A DNA stretch of 64,000 nucleotides from positions 17,484,001 through 17,548,000 of the forward strand of contig NC_067205.1 in the NCBI RefSeq assembly GCF_026262505.1, in the 5' to 3' direction. Positions within the stretch are counted from its first letter, which is position 1, and every line of letters begins with the position of its first letter. A program made the translations under genes and the position numbers. A model generated the notes under the pieces. That model saw only the letters and a list, made by a program, of their open reading frames with translations, was not told the DNA's origin and ran no database searches. The DNA is from Trichomonas vaginalis G3 (Eukaryota > Parabasalia > Trichomonadida > Trichomonadidae). This document shows, in pieces, positions 27,638 to 39,331 of this stretch.

Positions 27638-29900
27638 GGATACCCTTACGTGTCAGATTTTTTGCGCATACGAAGAAGTCATGCTAGACATGAGCTATAA
27701 ACCTGAAATTTTAGCAACATATTTAAAACTTTTTAAACTACAATACACTTTAATATTCAAGAACAAAAATATTCTTTTTAGAAATTACATAATTATTTTA
27801 TGTGAAATCTATATAAAAACATATTTTGCGAGCGTAACTTTTTTCTTTATAAGCACCTTATATGACTGATAAACTGTGAAGGCACATAATTGTTAATTCA
27901 TAGAGTTGATATGTTTCCAAAATTGAGAGGAAATTTGAAAATTGAATACCCTTTCAATTCAATTTTCAAAAGATATCAGCTCCTTCAATAATTGAAGGAC
28001 GATTTTGATCATTTGCTCTTAAAACAAGTATGCCATGGAGAAAAAAGTTACGCTCGCAAATCTGAAATATAACTATCATATAAAAAAATTAAATTTCTAA
28101 TTTTTTACTCTATAGATATTATTGGCCACTTGTGTAATGCATAAAAGTTTATGTCATATGCATCCATTTGGAAGTATGGGAGACGAGGGAAATTACTTCT
28201 ATGAGGGACTAGGATTTTTAAAAATTTCTCTATCGGACTCACCATTCAATTTCTCGAAAATTAAAAAAAATCAATAATAGCTAAAATGTATTATGCATAA
28301 CAAATTTTAATGTTACACGGTATTTTTTGAACTTCATGACATGAATTTTCTTTATATTATTTTTTTTTTTTGGATTTTCTATGATTTATGCGATAGGCTG
28401 GAACAACATTGTAAGTGCAATGATATCATTTATAGAGAAATCTAAAACTTCAGCATTCAGAACTCGCAACCACAAAAATATTCATTTGCTAAGTAAGTAA
28501 AGTTGATTAAGTTCGACACTTAGCTTTTATACGTAAAACCAAGTGTGTATTGTTATTTCTTGTTAAATTATTGAGAAAAAAATAAATTGTAAGAGAAACG
28601 ATACTGATTATTGAAATAATATTGAGGGTAGCTGCAGATTTCTTCATTAACATGCCGGAAATTTGTTAATCTTGGTTTTCTATCATAAAATCTGTCGAAG
28701 AATCTAAAAACGGAGATCATGTAAATCTAGAGTATCCTATCAGAAAAATAGACTAAGCATGTAACCCTTTTTTGGTCATAAACACTTTTTACCACTTAGT
28801 CATACAGATGATCATTAAATTTAAACGAGCACTTTTTGTCAGAATTTATTCTTTTACAAAGACAGAAGATTTTAGTATTATTTAATATTAGTGCTGTAGC
28901 AAAATTCAAAAAAGGTGAAAATTCAGTGAATTTGTGAATTCACATTTTTTTTCGACATTTTTCTTGATATATCCATGCACATTAAGAACACAGCTTTGAT
29001 ACGCTTAAAAAAGCATATTTCATATGAAATTGTTAAAGAAATAAACAATTTATATAAAAATTGCACTTATGGGCAGTTTAGATATATAATTTATATATAA
29101 CATATATACAAATCCATAGACAAAGTGCAATAACTACAATGTTGTAGAAAATTACAGCAGAAATACTGACTTTTTGAAGGATAATAAGAATTCTTCTAAA
29201 TGTTGTATTTTTATAATTTGATTGATTTTTTTTTACTATTTCATTAATCTTTTATGAATAATAATTATTTTTAATATATGTGCTATTAAAATTTCAAATT
29301 TTGACTAATATATCTAAGTTATCTGAACGAAACATTTAGAAAATATCATACTTACATTGAAATAGCAAGTAGAGCATATTAATAGCAAGTTTCTTGGCTT
29401 TATATCTATCATCTATTGTTGTTTGATCAAACAAAATTCACTCTATTATATGGTGTCAATTAATTAAAACAATTTTTAATAGTTATTTATTTAGTGCGAA
29501 TAAGTGCAAACTCATAAATGAATAACTTAATAGTAGAAATGAATTATCTGATATAAATCTCACATTTTGTCCATCAGAAATACTTTAATTGCATACGCAT
29601 AACTAATAGTAATACGTCTGGAGTGTCAATTAATAACAATCCCACAACAAGTAAAATTCAGATTTTTATTAAACTTATTTTTTCCTAAAAGTTTTCTCAA
29701 ATTACTATATATACATATGTGGATAAAATAATAGTAATATTGTAAAAAATTAGATAATTTTTTTTATTTGAGAACCTCTCAAAAGTTCATTCAATTTATC
29801 AATTGTTTCAGTTTGATGTATATTCATTTCTGGAGCCTAAAACTTTAGCAATCATGACAATATCAGATTCTCTTTCTAACTACGCAATGTAAGGGTATCC
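27638..29900. mobile_element. Candidate 2.3-kb element bounded by TTAA
   Basis: Inverted 14-bp ends AAGGATACCCTTAC begin within TTAA at 27634-27637 and end within TTAA at 29901-29904. The small element at 33914 has the same TTAA boundary and a similar end (GGGTGCACTTACG), which supports a common family. No transposase frame exists inside. The interior is AT-rich with a separate inverted repeat at 27826-28060. The short arms leave room for chance. Confidence 0.35.
27826..28060. repeat. Inverted repeat, 22-bp arms 235 bp across
   Basis: The arms TTTGCGAGCGTAACTTTTTT at 27826 and its complement ending at 28060 are perfect and GC-richer than the background. Between them are two further palindromes (TTGAAAATTGAA with its partner, and CCTTCAATAATTGAAGG). 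This is the look of a small foldback transposon. I could not find a clean target duplication. Confidence 0.5.
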
Positions 29901-30243
29901 TTAAGGTAAAAATCATATTTTAAGCTAGATAAAATAATAATATTTTTCCCCAAATAAGATAATATCGAATTAAGAATACCTTATAGAGGATTAATAATGA
30001 ATGATTTTCTAATAAAAATTCAATGAGGTAATTCATTTCAATCTATGATCATTAATATAGATGAAAATTAGTTTTGCATTAGCAAGTATCCCACCAAAAT
30101 TGCATCATAAGAATTAAAACTGATATTTAATGCAATATATGTCATTCTATACATTATGTTAGATAATGTATTTCTAATAATTATTTGAAAATTAGGATAA
30201 AATTAAAACATTTACAAACAAATTAATAAAAAATAATTCTTCG
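28061..30243. other. Long AT-rich intergenic stretch
   Basis: About 2.2 kb without a convincing gene. It has many T/A runs, scattered short frames below 60 codons, and the right end of the candidate element at 29900. Nothing else is recognised. Confidence 0.5.
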
Positions 30244-31206
30244 TTAATTCAATCCTTGCCTTGAATTTCTGGAGGGAACTCTTGGGATCTTTACTTTTAT
30301 CTTTGGATTGGCTGCACTTTTTGAGAAATCCAAATCATCTAAAAATTTTGGTGCAGAAATGCCATTTCCTTCGATATAACTTCTCAATTTATGTCCGCAA
30401 TATGTTGTTGCCATTTCTTGTTGGATGTTCTTTTCTTCTATTTTTTGTTGAGCTGTCAAAATTTGATCTTTCGAAAAACCGTTGAGAGAATCTCCTTCAA
30501 CTGAGTTATCATCGATGGCATCTCTGACTTTCCTTTGACCTTGTGTAGGTACAAGATCAATAACTGGACCGAATGTCGTTGGAATAATTTTTCCATTTAA
30601 TTTTCTTAGTTTCATTGAGCTGTATGGGTTATCGCGTTCATGACAGTGATTCCAAACACTGTTTTTAAGGTATTTAACTGAATTATCTTCACCTAGTTCG
30701 AAGATTTGTTCGATTACAGGTTGTTCAACTTCTTCTGGAGTATCATCAGTGTTGTAATAGTAATCGTCATCTAGATTGATTGAAATAAATGAATCTGATT
30801 TCTCAATTGTTTGTTTGATTGGTTTCTTTTCTTCTTTCTTTTCTTGTTTAATTTGTACTTTATCTTGTTCGCGTTCGAGTATATTATTTTGTAGTTGCTG
30901 GAGTATTGATGGAGATCTATAAAGTCTCATTGTTTCTTGAAATTCTGGTGTTGGTTCTAACAATCTCATTTCTTCTTGATTGAAAGAGATATTTGTACCT
31001 GTAAATGGTCTGAATACTCTTTCTGGTGTAACGGGCATCGTTTGTGCCAGTCTAGGAGATAGTTTTCTGGCTGGAGTTACGTTACCGGATTGATAATGTG
31101 ACGTAAGTATTGTTATCCATGTGACTTTTTTAGGTCTTACTCTGTATTTCTTTTTCCTCGGAAAAGTATTAGTGAATTGCTGAATGGGAGCTGTATGACT
31201 CCACAT
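30244..31206 (-). CDS. Trichomonad protein of unknown function, charged and disordered
   Basis: I place the start at 31206 (MWSHTAPIQQFTNTFPRKKKYRV), because the upstream extension is low-quality and a T-rich leader precedes this Met. The product of 320 residues has a basic front, a Glu/Lys-rich coiled-coil centre (QQLQNNILEREQDKVQIKQE), an acidic tract with DDDYYYNTDD, and a tail that ends in basic, Ser-containing segments. Repeated PxxP and SP sites suggest regulation by kinases; this is inference. No domain is recognised. It is a host gene by composition and isolation from the Polintons. Confidence 0.6.
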   Translation of the reverse strand: MWSHTAPIQQFTNTFPRKKKYRVRPKKVTWITILTSHYQSGNVTPARKLSPRLAQTMPVTPERVFRPFTGTNISFNQEEMRLLEPTPEFQETMRLYRSPSILQQLQNNILEREQDKVQIKQEKKEEKKPIKQTIEKSDSFISINLDDDYYYNTDDTPEEVEQPVIEQIFELGEDNSVKYLKNSVWNHCHERDNPYSSMKLRKLNGKIIPTTFGPVIDLVPTQGQRKVRDAIDDNSVEGDSLNGFSKDQILTAQQKIEEKNIQQEMATTYCGHKLRSYIEGNGISAPKFLDDLDFSKSAANPKIKVKIPRVPSRNSRQGLN

Positions 31207-31547
31207 TTCAGAAAAAAAAATTGTGATATAAAATTTTATTTCACAACGGTTATGACAAAAAAATGAGCAAAAAAACACAAACATGAAAATACAAAAAGTT
31301 GTGCGAAATTAATTCGGTAAGTATGCTAAATTACGCACTCTGAATCCGATCGAGAAGACTAATTTTAAATTTTCCTTCAAATATTTTTATGCATTTTATC
31401 AATATAAAAGCTGAACAACGTTAAGGAATGGAGATAACATAATGGAATAAGATTTATGTCACTTTTTTCATTTTATGAATCCTTTCATTAATTCTCATTA
31501 TCATTACAAAAAAAGTCATCGTAAGAAGAAACAATAGATAATTCATC

Positions 31548-33811
31548 ATGATAATTATTGTTTTATTCATTGAATACAAAGATATTTCTAGTGATTATTA
31601 TTCGGCTGATGGTAAAACACTTAGAAGAGTTACAGATTCCTCACCAAATCTCAGAATATCATCTAAATGCGAAATTATTGAAGATCATTGCTTTGAAAAA
31701 AGTAGTTCGTTACAATACTTTACATTTGAAGAAAATCCTAACTTAACAGTAATAGGAAAATATAGCTTTAATAAATGCATTAATCTTACAATAATTAATC
31801 TATCTTCTTGCAGCAAACTTACAAAAATTTCCAATGGTGCATTTTCTGGTTGCTCTAGTGTTGTTGAGGTAATTTTTTCTGAAGGACTTCTTGAAATACA
31901 AGAGAATGCTTTTTACTATGCTTATAAACTTACAAATATTATAATTCCGGCATCTTTAGAAATAATAGGTGAAGGTGCATTTGATAGTTGTTCTAAACTA
32001 AAAACTGTAATTTTTGAAGAGGGGTCGAATTTAACTTCTCTAGTTTATAGATTATTTACTAACACTTTAATTTCTTCTTTTCGAATTCCAGAGAAAGTAA
32101 TTAACGTTAGTGGATATGCATTTTCCAATTCCAAATTAACAAATCTTTCGATTGATGATAGAAATAAACATTTAATATTTGTAAATAATACTGTTTTATC
32201 AGCAAACAAAAGTATTTTGTATTTTATTTGCAACAAAACTGAAACATTTGAAATACCAGAATATGTTACAACTTTAGGAGATCATCTATTTTCCTTTTCT
32301 GATTTAAAATCAATAACATTTCCTGAATCTCTCACGACCATAGGAGAATTTTGTTTTACCTTCACAAAACTCACTTCAATTATAATACCAGAAAATATTA
32401 TAAAGATCAATTCTAATGCTTTTCGATTATGTAAAAATCTAATAAATGTTACATTTAAAAGTTCATTAGAAATCGGTTCTTTTATATTTAGTGATTGTAC
32501 CGATCTTGATCTTATTATTTTTCCTAATGCATTAATGATTGTTGATGCAGTTTTCTTTATATCTGATACAATTCCAAAATTAAGGATGTCATTCACTAAC
32601 AAAACATTATTTTCATCTAATTCAATTAAAAAATCACAAATATTTCCGTTTCATATATGAATGAACCAAATCTTATTATTGACACAAATTGTTTAGTTAT
32701 GAATTATGATCAAACAGAAATATATGAATTTTGGGGATATATAAATAGCAACTCTTATGAAATAACAATTCCTAAAACAGTAGAAATTATTCATGTAAGT
32801 GCATTTGAAAATTCAGCACTTAACAAAATAAATTTTGAATTATTTTCACAGCTCTTTATAATTGAAGATAATGCTTTTAGAAATTGCTCAGAGTTATATT
32901 CATTTAATTCTCATTTGGGAAATTTAACCAAATTAGGATTTTCGGCATTTAAAGATTGCAAAAAATTGATGTCGATGAGTTTCGGGTCTCCGTATTTATT
33001 TGTCAAGAGTAATGCATTTGAAAATTGCAATAACTTGGTAAACTTAGTCAATATAACTAATGTACCAGAGAAATGTTTTTCTGGATGTACAAAGTTGTCA
33101 AAAATTTCAATTATGGAAGGAGCATCATATATTGGAGTAAGATCATTTGAGAATTGTATTTCATTAGAGAATATTATTATTCCATCATCTGTTGAACAGA
33201 TTTCAGAATATGCATTTATTAATTGCAACAATCTTAAATCGATGGCGTTTTCAGAAACAAATTCTCTATCAAATATATCAATCAATTCTATTTCAGGATG
33301 TGAATCTCTTAAAAACATCAGTAATTTCATATCAAATAATAATAAATACAAATGTATTGATAATACTCTTTATTATCAAAATGATACTAAACTCGATCTT
33401 ATTTATCATTTAAGCAAATCAATTGATGATGTTCTAATTATCAATTGTGATGCTATCTGTCAATATTCATTCAATCACAGCAACAACATTGTCAACATCA
33501 GTCTTTCATCAGATAGTGTTTCACATATTGAATCATATTCATTCAATGATTGCAAGAACTTAAAATACATTAACTTTCCTCTCTCAGTTGAAAGTGTTTC
33601 GGCATTTGCATTCCATGAGTGCAATTCTATTCGATGTCCTCTTTTAATAGAGAACACAACTATTGAATATCTTCGAATGATTAATGAATCTGGGATTCCT
33701 CTTACACTTATTATTTCATGTCGAGTTGTTCATGGAAGTAACAAATTTCAAGTTATCAAACAATTATATAATAAGACACAAGGGATTTTCTGGCGACATC
33801 TTTCTAGATAA
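31548..33811 (+). pseudogene. BspA-like leucine-rich-repeat protein with a frameshift
   Basis: Two overlapping frames (31548-32660 and 32657-33811) form one BspA-like gene of about 755 codons. Both halves are made of LRR_5 repeats such as YAFINCNNLKSMAFSE and NAFENCNNLVNLVN. The join lies near the six-A run at 32628-32633: the sequence that continues the first half (KITNISVSYMNEPNL) is in the frame of the second half. A one-base length change in this run explains the split. It could be a real mutation, a polymerase slip in the data, or programmed slippage. The alternative, two tandem genes with an ATGA overlap, is less likely because the second lacks a normal N-terminus. Confidence 0.75.
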
Positions 33812-33913
33812 AAAAAAATGAATAAAAAAATAAATAAATATAATTGAGGATAACTTTTATCGTGCAGATAAATGCACAATCCTGAATTTGAAATTTTATT
33901 GTGCTGATGTTAA

Positions 33914-34033
33914 GGCTGCACTTACGCCCATCTGACTTTAATTCAAATTTTTGACAATTGGCGTGAAGTATGATTGAAATTTAACCTTAAACAATCGAGT
34001 TGAAGGCCCTGTCATAGGGGCGTAAGTGCACCC
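33914..34033. mobile_element. Miniature inverted-repeat element, 120 bp, TTAA-flanked
   Basis: TTAA at 33910-33913 and 34034-34037 brackets a 120-bp unit. Its ends are inverted: GGCTGCACTTACGCCC on the left and, read inward from the right, GGGTGCACTTACGCCC; the similarity continues for about 23 bp with three mismatches. There is no coding capacity. TTAA targets are typical of piggyBac-type elements, though mariner-type TA insertion is also compatible. Confidence 0.6.
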
Positions 34034-34125
34034 TTAAAGAAATTTAAAATATGTCAAACTGGCACAAATGAATTGAATTATTTAGAAAATTTAATATAAA
34101 GTATTTATTCTATAAGTTAAATAAG

Positions 34126-35745
34126 TTAAATAACTCCTTGTTCAATATCTGTCTCGGTCAGCCATGGAAGGAGTTCGAATTCGTTTGGTTTGAATGAAAT
34201 TGGTTCAAACATGTCTTCTAAAACACGCTTTGTTTCTCTTTCGATTAATTGTGTTGAAAAGCCAACTCGTTCTCCAATAAGTGCTTTCATGCCAAGTCGG
34301 CCGATTGCTTTCTTTGCAAGTTCTTCCCACTCTTCGTCTGTGTGTTCTTGTGTGGCCTGTGATGCAATTTCTGACAGATACTCTTTAGATTTTGGACAAT
34401 GGTATTTATCTGCAATTGATGGAAGAATCTTGTAGATGTGAGGAATCTTCGGATTAAGAGAAAGTGCAATTCGTGCATCAAGATGTGCAAGATCGTATCG
34501 ACCAACTTGGAATGCAGACTGTGCACGATTAGAGAGAATAGCGAATGGAATTCCTGACTTTTCAATGTGCATTGATGGATAAATGCTTCTGTTGTAATAT
34601 GTCTTTGCTTCTGAAAGTTTCGAAATTGCTTGTTTGAATTTACGATTTCGCATCAATTCACGTGCTTCGTTAAGACATTTCTCTGACTTTGATTTCCATT
34701 GTGGATCTAATTCATCAATGCCGTAAAGTAATGCTGCAATGTTCTTAGGAGCACGAGTGTTGATTGGTCGATTACGAACAACTTTGTACAAATCTCCCAA
34801 AAAGCCTGGAACACGGATGATGACTGGTGAAAGTAATGTGTTTGAAACTAAAACTGCTTGGTCTTTGCTCATAGGATCACGAACATTTCCTTCAAGCTTT
34901 TCTTCGTTTAAAAGAGCTTTCAAAAGTTTTGGATTTTGTTTGTCTTCGCGTTTAACAAGATCAACCCATGTTGGATCTTTGTTCATGTACTTGAACAAGA
35001 TTTGGTACCAAATATATGGTGTTTCTTTCTTGTAACCTTCTTCCCAGCATCCTTTGGTTTGATCTGGAAGTAATGGTGTCTTAAACAATGCTTTGATGTG
35101 GTTTTCGTTTCTTTCTGGCCAAATTCCGATCTCTTTAAGGTGATACTTGTTGATGATTGCGCAATTCAAGTATGCCATGAGAACTGGTGCCCTGACACCT
35201 GTATTGTCGTATCTGTTGATTCGTAAAATTTCTTCGTAAGATTTCACGTGAATATCATTGTATTTTCCATTGTACGAGAATGAAGAAAGGTTGCTAAGTA
35301 ATCTGATGTATGGTCTACCGAAACTGTACTTGTAAAAATCTCTGTTGTCTTTGGTTCAAATATCTTTGAAAATTTCACGTTCAACACGGATGAGTTCTCT
35401 GGCAGCCAAGATCTGAGTAAGATAATCTGAGTTAATATCTGCTTCGAGTGAGCAAATAAGTACTCTGTATGCGTCCCATGCATTTCCATCAAGTGAAATC
35501 GCTTTCCAAGCCATTTCATTTGCATCACTAATGCAACCTTGGATTAGGGCGGTATCTGCTTTGTTACCAATTTCAAATGCTCTCATCTTTTCTTGCGAAA
35601 TTCCTGGATAATGAACATTTAAAAAGTTCATTTCGCTTGAAATCTGGTAATCCATAGGATACTTTGGGTATTCATTTGACCCAATTGGTTTTCCTATAGT
35701 TCCCATGAGAGATTTAATCACATCTGCAATATTTCCTGGATCCAT
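34126..35745 (-). pseudogene. TPR-like helical-repeat protein with one in-frame stop
   Basis: One frame of 540 codons is interrupted by a single TGA at 35356-35358; coding character is equally strong on both sides. The N-terminal part has helices with tetratricopeptide-like spacing (ADTALIQGCISDANEMAWKA). The central part includes KCLNEARELMRNRKFKQAIS and ALSNRAQSAF-like units (AILSNRAQSAFQVGRYDLAH), close to the TPR consensus with paired helices A and B. TPR proteins bind partner peptides, often chaperones. The architecture suggests a co-chaperone or a MYND/SET-type neighbour domain protein, but I see no catalytic motif. A mutated or read-through gene is equally possible. Confidence 0.6.
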
Positions 35746-36429
35746 GGACCAAAAAGTGGCCGTTTAAAAAATCGGATTTAATATTATCGGTGTCACACGC
35801 CACTAATCATTTATGACAAAATTCATGATTTTTGACGATATGTGCTTCACTAGAATAAGAATCATCCTCATGAATAAATAAATTCAAATATACTTCTTAT
35901 ATATCAGTAAATTTGATTGTTTGGTATTTTATTTCTAATTTTATATCATAATTCGATTCAGAGTAATTCAGATATTATTATGATCACAAAATAGAGTAAA
36001 ATCAGATTATCGCATTTCATTATTAATTCGTGATAAAAAAAAATTATTTTAATTATTTAGCAAAAGATCTAAATATCTTCTGCATCCATATGCTAGTAAA
36101 AATTTATAAGTACAGGACAATTTTTTGCTGAATTTATATATGAGAAATAGTTATCCTGGATGAAAAATGGAAGAAGAAAAAGCTTTTAAAAATTGTCACT
36201 TTTAGAAATCTTTGTGTGAATTCATATCTTCAACAACAAAGTTTTTAAAGAAAAACGATATGTTTTGGGTTGCTAAAAAACTTAGGAATCGTTCTATTGT
36301 TGAATTATTTCAAACAAAGCAAAGAAAGATATTTATGTATGAATTCATAGCTTTTCAACCACACCCTTTCAAATTTTCAATTAAAAATAAAATCAATTTT
36401 TCTGAAAGTACCAGAAAAACTGTGATCCA
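35746..36429. other. Intergenic, nothing certain
   Basis: AT-rich spacer of about 680 bp. A short open frame on the plus strand (36212-36433) reads VCEFISSTTKFLKKND and runs out of frame into the next gene's start; it might be a remnant of a duplicated 5' end but has no recognisable domain. Confidence 0.4.
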
Positions 36430-37170
36430 ATGAACCATGAAATTGCAGTATGGATGAAAACAATATATAAAGGACTCGCGAAATCAGATAGAGATAGCTT
36501 GGGAAGAACAATGAGTAAATACCAATATACAACGGGAAACAATTTTGAAATTTTCCGAACAATTAATTTCCCAAAAGTTCCAGACATGAACATATTCCAT
36601 TTAATGCAGCTTCTGGCTCGATTTGATATTGTTGATCCTCTTCCAAGAGAAGCAGATAGATGGAAATTTGTTTTAAATATCGCCATAGAATATCATTGGA
36701 AAGATGATATAAAATCAATTCTTCAAAATATGACATTCATTAACATGAAAAAATATGATTTGTCGAATGATGAAAAAATTGTTGATATATTTAGCATATA
36801 TCACGATTCTTTCAAAAGATGCAGAGATAAAAATGAAAGTTTGTTCAGCATTGCTCAGTTTATTGCAAAGCATGAAATGCTTAAAATTAGTTACATATCA
36901 TTTTACAATGATGGAAAAGTTTTTGCAGCTATAACTTACAATAGAGATAAAAGAAAGAATATTGTTGTTCACAGATTCTTTGTTAAAGATCAGCAAGCAT
37001 ACCTTTATGATCGAAATTTTGATCTTATTCAAAGAGAAGATTTACATTTCGCGCAATGTATGGAGATAAAAGAAATCAAAGAGAACGAAGAAGATGATGA
37101 TATTTTCTCGTACTTTGATACGGAGTATGAAGTTTTCCATGGATGTAATCAAAATAATTCAAACTTTTGA
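36430..37170 (+). CDS. Host protein of unknown function
   Basis: This 246-residue protein is uninterrupted and mostly helical in its first 160 residues, with FHLMQLLARFDIVDPLPRE and HWKDDIKSILQNMTF suggesting a death-fold-like or helical-bundle domain. The second half contains strands (LKISYISFYNDGKVFAAITY) and an acidic end (KENEEDDDIFSYFD). No family is recognised. The C-x-x-N end and the isolation from other genes give no functional clue. Confidence 0.55.
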   Translation: MNHEIAVWMKTIYKGLAKSDRDSLGRTMSKYQYTTGNNFEIFRTINFPKVPDMNIFHLMQLLARFDIVDPLPREADRWKFVLNIAIEYHWKDDIKSILQNMTFINMKKYDLSNDEKIVDIFSIYHDSFKRCRDKNESLFSIAQFIAKHEMLKISYISFYNDGKVFAAITYNRDKRKNIVVHRFFVKDQQAYLYDRNFDLIQREDLHFAQCMEIKEIKENEEDDDIFSYFDTEYEVFHGCNQNNSNF

Positions 37171-37318
37171 AAATCGTATTATCGAAAGCTTAATATTAAA
37201 AATAAACTATTACTAATATAAATTTTGTCCATATTTATTATAAATAATTCATTAAAAAGGATATTTTGTGCGGAAAAAAATTAAATTGAATTTTTTCAGA
37301 AAAAAAGAAAAATTAAAT

Positions 37319-37391
37319 TGCTTTCGGTGAGGCTCGAACTCGCGACCTTAGGATTATGAGACCTACGCTCTACCTACTGAGCTACGAAAGC
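37319..37391 (-). tRNA. tRNA-Met (CAT), elongator type
   Basis: The minus strand folds into a complete cloverleaf of 73 bases. The acceptor stem is GCTTTCG/CGAAAGC with discriminator A. The D arm is GCTC/GAGC with AGTAGGTA in the loop. The anticodon loop is CTCATAA, giving CAT, with a T-T pair at the stem end as in elongator tRNA-Met of many eukaryotes. The T arm is GCGAG/CTCAC-like with the loop TTCGAGC. A-box (GTAGCTCAGTAGG) and B-box (GTTCGAGCC) promoters are intact. The downstream T-rich DNA (37300-37312 on the minus strand) can end Pol III transcription. There is no intron. Confidence 0.95.
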
Positions 37392-38082
37392 AATACATTT
37401 ATTGAAAAATATTTAAGTTTATAATTAAAATATCTAAATTGAAAGATAGAGTTTTTGATATTCAATCTGAAATTTCCGACATAATGAGATTTCCTTATTT
37501 TCTATATGATTTAATATATTTTCATCAGGCGGAAGTATCAATATGAATATTATGTTCCATATAATTCTGCTAAATATCCATTTATAATCAAAAAATTTAT
37601 GACATATCTAAAATTCAATTTTCTCATTCCAAAATTAGGTTAAATTCCGAACTGCGCCCATTTAGAAAAACCATAACAATTGATGTGATATATGGATAGC
37701 CAAAATTATGTTAATTCCGATTATTGTATACGGTATCTAATCAATTTGAAAGAAATTGAATTTTTCAATGGATGTGACAGATTTTAATGATTTGTCGATT
37801 AATTCATGATCTGCAATTATAAGTATTTAAAATTTAAATTGAATCAGTGTGTAAATCAGAATTGAATTTAAACCCATTGATTTGAATTGTTCTCAAAAAT
37901 CTAAAACATTGAAAATTATTTATAATGAAAATGGCTGTGTTAATATAATTAAAACGAAAATAGCATATAACGATTCTTTCAATTATAAATGTCCAAATTT
38001 GAATTAAAAATAATCGTTTCATATGAAAACTCGATGATTGTCAAACAATGAAAGAAAATATCTATTTTATTCCAAACTAATA
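37392..38082. other. Intergenic, nothing recognised
   Basis: About 690 bp of AT-rich DNA between the tRNA and the Myb pseudogene. No coding or repeat signal is visible. Confidence 0.5.
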
Positions 38083-38493
38083 CTAATTTTTCTTAACTAA
38101 TAAATCTTCAATATCCAAGTAATGATATTTCTGTTTTTTAATTTCTTTTGATATGGAATCAAAATCAACAATGCCTTTTCTTTGTAAGAATAAATATCTA
38201 TTCTTAATACTTGTTGGCGTTCTCCCGTTGAAAAATTCTGATATTCTGGCCCATTTTCTTCCAAAGATTTTAAATTTCTCTATCAGTAAATCATCCTCTT
38301 CTTTAGTCCACTCATTTTTGTTAATATATGGCGATAAGTAGAAATTCCATCTTTCATTGCATTGCCTAGCACTTCTATTTGGAAAATATCAAGCAATTGT
38401 TTTCCAATTTGTTGGAAGGATTGTTTTAACTAATTGAGTTAGTAGATGATCTTCTTCTTTTGTCCACTTAAAATGTCTAACTTTGCCGATCAT
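38083..38493 (-). pseudogene. Two-repeat Myb DNA-binding protein, in-frame stop
   Basis: This R2R3-type Myb transcription factor reads MIGKVRHFKWTKEEDHLL at its start (38493) and ends KKN at 38083. Repeat 1 has its tryptophans at KWT, NWK and RWN (FPNRSARQCNERW). Repeat 2 has W in EWT and KWA (WTKEEDDLLIEKF, then RKWARISEFF, then RTPTSIKNRY). Trichomonads have many such small Myb proteins that bind promoters. A TGA at 38389-38391 falls in repeat 1 where Arg or Lys is normal (IA-stop-YFPNR). All other conserved residues are kept, so the mutation is recent or the stop is read through. Confidence 0.8.
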
Positions 38494-39331
38494 TTGGTCT
38501 TCATTATCATCAGTTGATATTAGTATAGAATAATTTTTATTGTTTTGTATTCAATTATATCATTGTTTTCTGAAGTAAATTAATCGTGATCAAACTTCTT
38601 TATAGCATGAAACAGAAAGATTCTATGATAAATAAATGTTATTTAGAAATTGAATTTACCGGGGATAGGTCATTCATTTTTTTGAAAAAAAACTTTTGAT
38701 GCCTCTCTGAAAAATGAACAAACTATTGAAACTGAAAGACTAATGAGTGATCTTGGGAGGCTTATATAGAAAGACATTTAGAATAATCTATAGTGTTATA
38801 TATGGCAGCTATTTAATTACAAAGTATTAATTTCTCGTTTGATAATGAAAAATTTTGATTTTTTTATATTTAATTTAAAGATATTAAGCTTAATGTCTAA
38901 TCAATAATAAGTATATAGTAGGTAGCATATTTTCAATAGAGATATTGATATAACTCAATAAATAAAATTTCAAAATTCATAGTATTTAATATCCATGCTG
39001 ACTAAACATTAATCTTCAATGCAATGTTAGCATAAATGTGCAACATTAAAAGCAATATGTAACAAAATAATTATGTCAAGTTCATATATGAAAGAAAATT
39101 TAGCGAGTTGTATGCGATTAGCTGAAAGATGATATGTTTATTTTATATTACTAATGATGATCTCAATTGAGGCACTTCTTAGTTCTGGAACTTAAATTAA
39201 AAATAGATTGCTAGATAAATGTCGCAAATCAACGTTAAATATGTAATACAATAGTTTTTAAAATTAATTTTAGAAAAACTTCCAAGATTAATTTTCATGA
39301 AAATCTAAAATATGATAATATTAATAAATTT
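38494..39331. other. Intergenic, nothing recognised
   Basis: AT-rich spacer of about 840 bp upstream of the Myb gene. Short frames here are compositional. Confidence 0.5.

Noticed and set aside
38389-38391. TGA read as tryptophan (altered genetic code)
   Set aside because: The position needs Arg or Lys in Myb repeats, and TGG is used normally for Trp in all genes here.
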